Positions 33,966 through 39,163 of a DNA stretch of 39,163 nucleotides are shown here, piece by piece; positions within the stretch are counted from its first letter, which is position 1, and each line of letters opens with the position of its first letter. The DNA comes from a virus: positions 1-39,163 of IMG/VR virus record IMGVR_UViG_3300008963_000006; one strand, given 5' to 3'. The notes under the pieces are model-generated. The model ran no database searches. It saw nothing but the letters and a program-made list of their open reading frames with translations, and was not told the DNA's origin. A program made the translations under genes and the position numbers.

Positions 33966-34337
33966 ATGTCAACCAAAAGAAAAATTATTGAAGACTATGT
34001 CAAACGGGGCAAATCCATTCGTGACAACGTGCCGGTTAACATAGCGTATGATGACGAATCAACGCCCCCCAACCAACGACAACATAAAGATTTGCGCATC
34101 AAAATCAAGAAAGGAGCATTGCAGGTGTACAACATCAAACGAGATCGGCAAAAACGAGTTCTTGCAAGCATCACCCTTTGCATTTTCAAACAGCTTTCTG
34201 AAATTGCCAAGTTGAATCGTTCCATTATCAATCTTCATGAAATTCAAGTCAAGCAGAATGGTGACGATAAATCACATTCCATATACGCTATAATAAGCAC
34301 AAATAAAATCCATGAACTTGAAAATCAAAAAAGGTGA
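33966..34337 (+). CDS. Unknown basic protein
   Basis: 123 aa, not recognised. Basic and Lys/Arg/Gln-rich (KIIEDYVKRGKSIRD, KDLRIKIKKGALQ, KRDRQKRVLASI) with a likely beta/alpha mix. It could bind nucleic acid by charge only. It overlaps the next gene by 26 bases. Confidence 0.55.
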   Translation: MSTKRKIIEDYVKRGKSIRDNVPVNIAYDDESTPPNQRQHKDLRIKIKKGALQVYNIKRDRQKRVLASITLCIFKQLSEIAKLNRSIINLHEIQVKQNGDDKSHSIYAIISTNKIHELENQKR

Positions 34338-34935
34338 AATGTGGGCCAAGCCCCTGTTTAACCGACTCAAATATAACCGATTTACGGGGATCACGATAGA
34401 CCAATCCTTGCATTGGAAGTGTGCTGTGGATATGTCAAAATGTCCAACAGGAACCAGCATCAAATTGGTTGGAGCGTCTGAATTTTGGCCTCTGTCATTC
34501 AACCGTGTTAGAAATAACGGATGGGGTGATATTCTAAATGTTGCACATGAAGAATCAGATCGTATTGTATGCATCAAAAGAGGAGACGGAACTCTTGCAT
34601 TGAATGCATATGCATATCGGAATGGCGTGGGGGCTGTCTCTCCAAAAGAAATTCGGGACAGGCACCCAGAAGACTTGAATCAGAGGATAGCCATTGTAGA
34701 AAACAACCAAAAATTTCATGTGAAAATGATTGTGTGTAATGAGTACACAAAGTATATGATCACAAACTGCAATCCGTGTTTTAATATTCGCCAAGATGAA
34801 ATTTTGGGTATCACACATATTTCTCGTGATTATCCATGCAGTTGGTTCCGTTTTTGGGCATTTGCCCATGCGGCAGGCGCACATGGACCTGTTGCCCCGG
34901 AGCAAATCAACCTCACCATAGAAAATTTATCGTAA
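34312..34935 (+). CDS. Unknown protein
   Basis: 207 aa from ATG 34312. Not recognised. It has several aromatic-rich strands and two Cys pairs (NCNPC; WKCAVDMSKC). The C-terminal third has FRFWAFAHAAGAHGP. No signal peptide or membrane segment. Its stop is 4 bases before thyA. Confidence 0.55.
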   Translation: MNLKIKKGEMWAKPLFNRLKYNRFTGITIDQSLHWKCAVDMSKCPTGTSIKLVGASEFWPLSFNRVRNNGWGDILNVAHEESDRIVCIKRGDGTLALNAYAYRNGVGAVSPKEIRDRHPEDLNQRIAIVENNQKFHVKMIVCNEYTKYMITNCNPCFNIRQDEILGITHISRDYPCSWFRFWAFAHAAGAHGPVAPEQINLTIENLS

Positions 34936-34939
34936 AAAC

Positions 34940-35770
34940 ATGAAAAATAACGTTGATACGCAGTATCTTGATCTTGTTCGGCACATCCTTGAAAACGGGG
35001 TTAGCAAACCAGACCGAACGGGGACCGGAACCAAAAGTGTGTTTGGATATGGCATGAAATTTGATGTCTCCAAACACACTTTTCCCATTGTGACTTGCAA
35101 AAAGACTTTATTCCGCAGCGTGCTTCACGAACTCATTTGGTTTTTGAGTGGAGATACCAACATTGAATATCTTGTTGAGAATGGTGTCGGAATTTGGAAT
35201 GATTGGGCAGATGAAAATGGAGAACTTGGACCCGTGTATGGAAAACAGTGGCGGGATTGGGACGGTGTGGATGGATCTTCTCATGATCAAATTAAAAATG
35301 TAATTGAAAATTTGAAAACCAATCCGGATTCTCGCCGACACATTGTAAGTGCGTGGAATGTTGGGCAGCTTCATAACATGGCACTATACCCCTGCCATTT
35401 CAACTTTCAATTGTACAGCCGCCCTCTTGAAAACGGCAAACGGGAGTTGGACATGCAGCTTGGAATTCGCTCCAATGACGTATTTTTGGGGTGTCCATTC
35501 AACATTTCATCATATGCACTTCTTTTGATCATGCTTGCACAGATCACCAACCATGTTCCGGGAACGTTGCATTACGTGGTTGGAGATGCACACATCTATA
35601 CCAACCATTTTGATGCATGCCAACGGTTGCTGGACGATCCCGTTTCATATCCACTTCCTTCACTGGAAATTGATGAAACCATCCAAGACATTGATGATTT
35701 CACAGCACACGATATTGAGTTGCACAACTATCAATCGGGACCTTGGATCAAAGCACCGATTGCAGTTTAA
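34940..35770 (+). CDS. thyA: Thymidylate synthase
   Basis: 276 aa, near the usual length (264 in E. coli). It converts dUMP to dTMP with methylene-tetrahydrofolate. The N-terminal phosphate loop DRTGTGTKSVFG, SRRHIVSAWN (the arginine pair), the catalytic Cys152 in MALYPCHFNF, QLGIRSNDVFLGCPFNISSY, HYVVGDAHIYTNH and the final KAPIAV are all as expected. The C-terminal AV end that closes the active site is intact. With nrdJ and the MazG-like gene it forms the nucleotide supply of the virus. Confidence 0.95.
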   Translation: MKNNVDTQYLDLVRHILENGVSKPDRTGTGTKSVFGYGMKFDVSKHTFPIVTCKKTLFRSVLHELIWFLSGDTNIEYLVENGVGIWNDWADENGELGPVYGKQWRDWDGVDGSSHDQIKNVIENLKTNPDSRRHIVSAWNVGQLHNMALYPCHFNFQLYSRPLENGKRELDMQLGIRSNDVFLGCPFNISSYALLLIMLAQITNHVPGTLHYVVGDAHIYTNHFDACQRLLDDPVSYPLPSLEIDETIQDIDDFTAHDIELHNYQSGPWIKAPIAV

Positions 35771-35852
35771 TTGAATGTTTTGTGAAGAGGAAACCATGTG
35801 GTGTTGTGCAGGTTGTAGATAATGAATCAAGCCCCAACAAAAAAGCAACGAC

Positions 35853-36191
35853 ATGGAAAACGCGTTGGATCGCTTTGCGAAACGAACTGCCCGCAACCTT
35901 GCTCGTTACATTGAATCGCGAGCGATGTTGCCCACGCAACGTCCTACTGATGGAACATGGACATATACATTTGATAATATCGGAGAATTGGTGGTATCTG
36001 TGAATGCGGATGCAGGGAACGTAGAATTCACAGTTCTTGAAGTCTACGACAATGACATTATTGAAGATGTTCTTTCCACCGAGATCCCAACAGCAACAAA
36101 TCCCCGTTGGAAGAGCCACCGTAAAGAAGTCAGCACCATGAAAAACACAGTTGACGCTTTTCTTGAAATGTTAAAGTTCGTCACCCAGTGA
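35853..36191 (+). CDS. Unknown protein
   Basis: 112 aa from ATG 35853. Not recognised. It starts with a basic helix (LDRFAKRTARNLARYI) and then a beta-rich part (WTYTFDNIGELVVSVNAD, NVEFTVLEVYDNDIIEDVL), ending in a helix. The 82-base gap before it holds an AACCATGTGGTGT stretch that matches the first 13 bases of a repeat copy near 359. Confidence 0.5.
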   Translation: MENALDRFAKRTARNLARYIESRAMLPTQRPTDGTWTYTFDNIGELVVSVNADAGNVEFTVLEVYDNDIIEDVLSTEIPTATNPRWKSHRKEVSTMKNTVDAFLEMLKFVTQ

Positions 36192-36445
36192 ACTTTCAAA
36201 AACTGCGATTTCATTATGACATATCATCCACTCCATATTGTCCGTGTGGAGTCCCACAGTGGATTCAAATGACGACGTGCATCCTACCCCCATTTCTTTT
36301 TTTGGACGCGATGTGGTGGCCACATAGAAGCTTGACGGCGAATCATGCACCAGATGATCACATACATGCACGAAGCACAGACATTGCATATCATCCGAGC
36401 CGAACCTGCGTGTCCAAAATTGCTGCACGGCATCATCTTCCAGAA
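36188..36445 (+). pseudogene. Decayed RNA ligase
   Basis: Fragments of an RNA ligase (nucleotidyltransferase) are spread over two frames in the order of the intact family. The frame of GTG 36188 gives SSTPYCPCGVP. From 36268 another frame gives DDVHPTPISFFGRDVVAT, then a TAG (36325-36327) where Glu is expected, then KLDGES with the catalytic lysine at 36328. From 36353 the first frame resumes with DDHIHARSTDIAYHPSRT and the KIAARHHLPE stretch. So there is a compensated pair of frameshifts plus a nonsense codon in the active-site motif. The later GEN and HSI motifs are gone. It cannot be active. Confidence 0.75.
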
Positions 36446-36474
36446 ACAACGGTCGGGCAGCCGTTGTTTTTTTT
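36444..36474 (+). terminator. Intrinsic terminator within or after the RNA-ligase remnant
   Basis: AAACAACGG (36444-36452), an 8-nt loop, and CCGTTGTTT (36461-36469) running into TTTTT (36470-36474). This has the form of a good terminator. It lies where the decayed coding sequence ends. Confidence 0.7.
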
Positions 36475-36670
36475 GTCTATGACATACCGATCACGGCTGT
36501 TCTTTGGAGGTTTTCTTCAACGAAACGTGTCTTGTAGCTTGTGATCTTCGGACGAATGTGCAAGACCTTGAAGTCAGCAGGACTCCTCTCAATAATGTTT
36601 TTTGGAGCGGGTGAAACACTCACCCCATCCATTGATGTGTATGTGATACACCCAATTCATCCAGCATTAT
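36475..36670. other. Non-coding stretch after the RNA-ligase remnant
   Basis: No supportable gene. Short frames are broken by stops and show no family pattern. It may contain more of the lost ligase gene. It ends just before the ATG at 36671. Confidence 0.5.
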
Positions 36671-37108
36671 ATGAAAATCCTTGTAAATAAATCCTCACAT
36701 CCGTTTAAATTGGCTTCCGAAACGGTTTCTATGATGCTCCGCATTGATAAACAGCACACGCTTACCGAATTATATTCCCAATCTAAAAAAATTAATAATA
36801 AGCCATCTTTGATGAAAAATGGTGACTTTGAACGCATTTCTAATGGTGCATTTTTTTCATTCTCATACCAAGATTTGATTGTTGGATCAACATATTATCA
36901 GCCCGAATTTCACTCGGCTGATGCGAAACAACGCACAGATCCGGTTTTGATTGAAGCGGTGGAGCGCACATGGGAACACAATCCAGACCTCCACGTTTTT
37001 TCCTATGAATCGGGAATGAGAATTGTTCGCATCCATGCCGGTGAGTTTCTTATTTACCCACAAACCAACTTTGTCAATCTCATTGAAGACCGTGAATCTC
37101 ATGAATAA
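36671..37108 (+). CDS. Unknown protein
   Basis: 145 aa from ATG 36671. Not recognised. It is mixed alpha/beta with AFFSFSYQDLIVGSTYYQPEF and DPVLIEAVERTWEHNPDLH. No cysteine. It ends overlapping the next gene by 8 bases. Confidence 0.5.
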   Translation: MKILVNKSSHPFKLASETVSMMLRIDKQHTLTELYSQSKKINNKPSLMKNGDFERISNGAFFSFSYQDLIVGSTYYQPEFHSADAKQRTDPVLIEAVERTWEHNPDLHVFSYESGMRIVRIHAGEFLIYPQTNFVNLIEDRESHE

Positions 37109-37526
37109 TCTCAAGTTAACAAGTGCTCTTTGGAACCGGTTTTACGACAACGTTATTGTTGATCCAGACGGTTGGACCAACGAAGATGCGCCTGATTTCA
37201 AATCGGATCCGATCACACTTGATGATTTTTGCAGTCTCGCAACACGCAGTTCAGTTCGTGTCCGTGAACTTGAACGTGCAGAGAGTGATAAAATCAACGA
37301 AGCGGACCTTACAGTTTCCATTCTTCACATGATCTCCCGCATGTTTGAAGAATCGGAAATGGATCGGTGGGATGATGCTGTCAAAATCGTTGATTCAAAT
37401 CAGTTGGAACTTGAAACTGCTGAATACGGGACCGTTTTTGAATTTGAAGCAGACGATCCCCGCGAACTTGTGAGTGTGATTCTTGCTGCTCTTGGGGTTC
37501 CCTCGTTTATGCCAAACAACCAATAA
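37101..37526 (+). CDS. Unknown acidic protein
   Basis: 141 aa from ATG 37101. Upstream in-frame codons belong to the overlapping gene and are not needed. It is strongly acidic (FEFEADDPRELVSVIL) and mostly helical. Not recognised. Confidence 0.5.
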   Translation: MNNLKLTSALWNRFYDNVIVDPDGWTNEDAPDFKSDPITLDDFCSLATRSSVRVRELERAESDKINEADLTVSILHMISRMFEESEMDRWDDAVKIVDSNQLELETAEYGTVFEFEADDPRELVSVILAALGVPSFMPNNQ

Positions 37527-37542
37527 ACAAGAAAACTTTTTT

Positions 37543-38061
37543 ATGCTTGTAGTAATATCTATTTTCTCCACTTTCTTGGGATTGGTCTCGTGCATGCTGT
37601 TTATTTACAACACACCAAGAAATTCAGATGGGTCCAATGAAAAAAAATTTGAATCCAACTGGAAAAGTCAACGTGCATTTTGGAAACCGGGGGACAAACT
37701 TGAACCTGTAGATGGGGTTTATTTTAAACCCAGTATTGGAGAACACGTGTATTACATTGGAGAAAACGCGTCCGAAAAGTCGGTTTGGTTGTACAGGACA
37801 AATAACCCCATCCAAGACAACGAAAACTTCACGGATCGTTGGATGGGTGAATCAGACCATATCCATTTGCTATCATATAAATCTTTATTCAATCACATAA
37901 AAAACCCGAATGCCAACATCAGAAAGCGGCGCAATGAAAGTGATCGGCGCATCAAAAAAATTGAACGAGATCAAATTGCAAGTAACATTCTTTTTGATAT
38001 GAACAACGAAACCCACGATTTTGATTCCAATGATGTCCATTCACCAGTTTTGCAAAGGTGA
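37543..38061 (+). CDS. Small single-pass membrane protein of unknown function
   Basis: 172 aa from ATG 37543. The N-terminus is one clear hydrophobic helix (MLVVISIFSTFLGLVSCM and LFIY, about residues 1-22), so the protein is probably a signal-anchor inner-membrane protein with its hydrophilic part on one side. That part contains WKPGDKLEPVDGVYFKP and a polar, Lys/Arg/Asn-rich C-terminus (NIRKRRNESDRRIKKIE). It lacks a lipobox. It could be a spanin-like, signalling or superinfection-exclusion protein, but no motif supports a choice. Confidence 0.6.
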   Translation: MLVVISIFSTFLGLVSCMLFIYNTPRNSDGSNEKKFESNWKSQRAFWKPGDKLEPVDGVYFKPSIGEHVYYIGENASEKSVWLYRTNNPIQDNENFTDRWMGESDHIHLLSYKSLFNHIKNPNANIRKRRNESDRRIKKIERDQIASNILFDMNNETHDFDSNDVHSPVLQR

Positions 38062-38340
38062 CGGTATCCGATAAATTTTATGATATGGATATAGGGCGCG
38101 CTTTTCTGTTGGGATGCGGTGTTGTATAGTTATGGAAACCTGTGATGTGAAAAGTTTTTTTGTATGGGTATCGGACTGCACTGAAGGGGTTTTGAAGTGT
38201 CACGATGCACCCTCTCGCCACTGTTGTTATTTGCTGTCATGATCAAGTTCTATGAACCTCAAAAGAAACTTTCAAGAAGAAATCAAATACGCCTTTGCCG
38301 ATGTGAACGGTTGATGCACCAATCAAAAACACACTTTCAA
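38062..38340. other. Low-coding stretch
   Basis: Short frames only. An ATG at 38252 gives 20 codons (MNLKRNFQEEIKYAFADVNG), possibly a remnant. I see no terminator or promoter I would support. Confidence 0.4.
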
Positions 38341-38493
38341 ATGGACGATATTCAAATTTATCTCACACACGAAACGGAAACATTAGATTGGGATCATTTC
38401 ATTGAAGCCGCGACCCAAGCAAGGGAAATTGCCGATCAAACATTCGCAAAAACGTTGAAAACCAATGAAGCTTCTTTATTGTTCCCGCTGTAA
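38341..38493 (+). CDS. Small acidic protein
   Basis: 50 aa from ATG 38341. The upstream part of the frame, from a GTG at 38197, is less likely to be real. Predicted helical (LDWDHFIEAATQAREIADQTF). Overlaps the next gene by 29 bases. Not recognised. Confidence 0.4.
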   Translation: MDDIQIYLTHETETLDWDHFIEAATQAREIADQTFAKTLKTNEASLLFPL

Positions 38494-38731
38494 CGACGTG
38501 TTCAAAATGATTCGCAAAAAGGTTCGGGAATGTGAATGTGGTTACGTTCGGGGAAAGTACAAGAGCAACGGACGGCACGCACTCACAAACGGAAATGGCA
38601 TGAGTATCGCCCTTTCCAATGCCAGTTTGCTTGCTGCAATGCACAAGCCCGGTGAAATTGAGTTGGATGCATGGAAACGACCGAATCAGGGTCCAAAGAA
38701 TCCGCACACAAACACAGAACCCACACTTTGA
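38465..38731 (+). CDS. Conserved-type phage zinc-knuckle protein
   Basis: 88 aa. It begins MKLLYCSRCNDVFKM with a CxxC, then ECECGYVRGKYKSNG with a second Cys-x-Cys pair, the layout of a small zinc ribbon seen in many phages. The middle has ALTNGNGMSIALSNASLLAAM. Function is not known for this type. It is followed 1 base later by the methyltransferase gene. Confidence 0.62.
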   Translation: MKLLYCSRCNDVFKMIRKKVRECECGYVRGKYKSNGRHALTNGNGMSIALSNASLLAAMHKPGEIELDAWKRPNQGPKNPHTNTEPTL

Positions 38732-38732
38732 A

Positions 38733-39163
38733 ATGAAAGAAATTACAATTGAATCGCTACGAAGTATTCCGGGTATTGGAGAAAAAACCATTCAAACCAT
38801 CATCAATGAACACCGAGATAATAAAGCACAGGTGGTTGAAGATGATGAACGTGTTGATCCGGTTTGTTTCAATACTCTTCACAATGATGATTTTTACAAC
38901 GTGCTTCCCCGCATTAGAAACAACTCTGTGGACTTGATATTTGCAGATTTACCGTATGGGACCACACAAAATAATTGGGACACAGAGTTAGATTTGATCA
39001 CGCTATGGGCGGAATACAAAAGAATCATCAAACCGGAAGGAACGATATTGCTTTTTGCACAAGCTCCGTTTGACAAGAAACTGGCAATGTCAAATCCAAA
39101 ATGGTTCCGGTATGAATGGATTTGGAAGAAAAACAAAGCCACCGGTTTTTTGAATGCGCGACG
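38733..39163 (+). CDS. DNA methyltransferase (partial, runs off the window) with N-terminal HhH
   Basis: 143 codons are visible from ATG 38733 and the gene continues past the window edge. The first 25 residues form a helix-hairpin-helix (IESLRSIPGIGEKTIQTIIN), a DNA-binding element. The catalytic domain follows: SVDLIFADLPYGTTQNNWDT contains motif IV as DLPY (variant of DPPY/NPPY). IIKPEGTILLFAQAPF and RYEWIWKKNKATGFLNA continue the amino-methyltransferase pattern. Because motif IV is near the N-terminus and no motif I is seen before it, the order fits a beta-type N4/N6 methyltransferase. It may protect phage DNA or alter it against host restriction. Confidence 0.78.
   Translation, partial: MKEITIESLRSIPGIGEKTIQTIINEHRDNKAQVVEDDERVDPVCFNTLHNDDFYNVLPRIRNNSVDLIFADLPYGTTQNNWDTELDLITLWAEYKRIIKPEGTILLFAQAPFDKKLAMSNPKWFRYEWIWKKNKATGFLNAR

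Noticed and set aside
35743-36003. 86-aa frame overlapping thyA end
   Set aside because: It is out of frame with both neighbours, with no family pattern and no reason to prefer it over the gene at 35853.
36188-36544. 118-aa gene from GTG 36188
   Set aside because: The ligase active-site segment is in another frame, so this frame joins ligase fragments around an out-of-frame middle. It is a remnant and not a gene.

Overview
The window looks like part of a tailed bacteriophage genome (Caudoviricetes) with a T4-like replication module. Every supported gene lies on the + strand. The T4-type set is present: a gp32-like ssDNA-binding protein, a UvsX/RecA recombinase, a FEN/RNase H exonuclease, a gp41-like helicase, a gp43-like family B polymerase, a gp45 clamp and a gp44/gp62 clamp loader. 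At least two strong hairpins followed by T-runs (1663-1693 and 26702-26774) point to bacterial transcription. Almost no start codon has a Shine-Dalgarno sequence. Leaders are A-rich or CA-rich instead, which would suit a host that relies little on Shine-Dalgarno, such as Bacteroidota. The host assignment is an inference only.

Layout. 1-533 holds 16 copies of a 20-bp repeat (consensus AACCATATAGTGWCACAGGG), a candidate origin or control region. 727-22082 is the replication and nucleotide module, which includes an adenosylcobalamin-dependent ribonucleotide reductase, a MazG-like pyrophosphohydrolase and PD-(D/E)XK nucleases. 22083-26657 carries a kinase-fold-like protein, a DUF2493/SLOG protein and two GT4 glycosyltransferases. 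After a strong terminator, 26803-32947 is a glycan island: NeuA-like CMP-sialate synthetase, a GT29 sialyltransferase with all four sialylmotifs, NeuB-like sialate synthase, a small possible virion-domain protein, a second GT29-like enzyme, a GT-A-like enzyme, a broken glycosyltransferase, a sulfotransferase, a methyltransferase and a HAD-like protein. 32925-39163 holds small unknown genes, thyA, a decayed RNA ligase, zinc-ribbon proteins and the start of a DNA methyltransferase that runs off the end.

Four inteins interrupt catalytic motifs: the UvsX P-loop, the NrdJ NPCGE site, and PolB motifs B and C. The fourth is split. The polymerase is encoded as two genes, IntN on the first and IntC on the second, with a 59-codon ORF between them. 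A full polymerase would require protein trans-splicing exactly at the YMDTD/S catalytic motif. Two of the cis inteins end in Gln rather than Asn.

Dinucleotide microsatellites are unusually prominent. (CA)n tracts of about 11, 19 and 18 units sit just upstream of the start codons of a 180-aa unknown gene, the sliding clamp and the sulfotransferase. A (TG)13 tract lies inside a small ORF and sets its reading frame. Two decayed genes (a glycosyltransferase at 30956-31339 and an RNA ligase at 36188-36445) show recent gene loss.

The most exciting reading is a phage that makes, activates and transfers a sialic-acid-like sugar with eukaryote-type GT29 enzymes, and that also carries a possible acceptor protein and a sulfotransferase.
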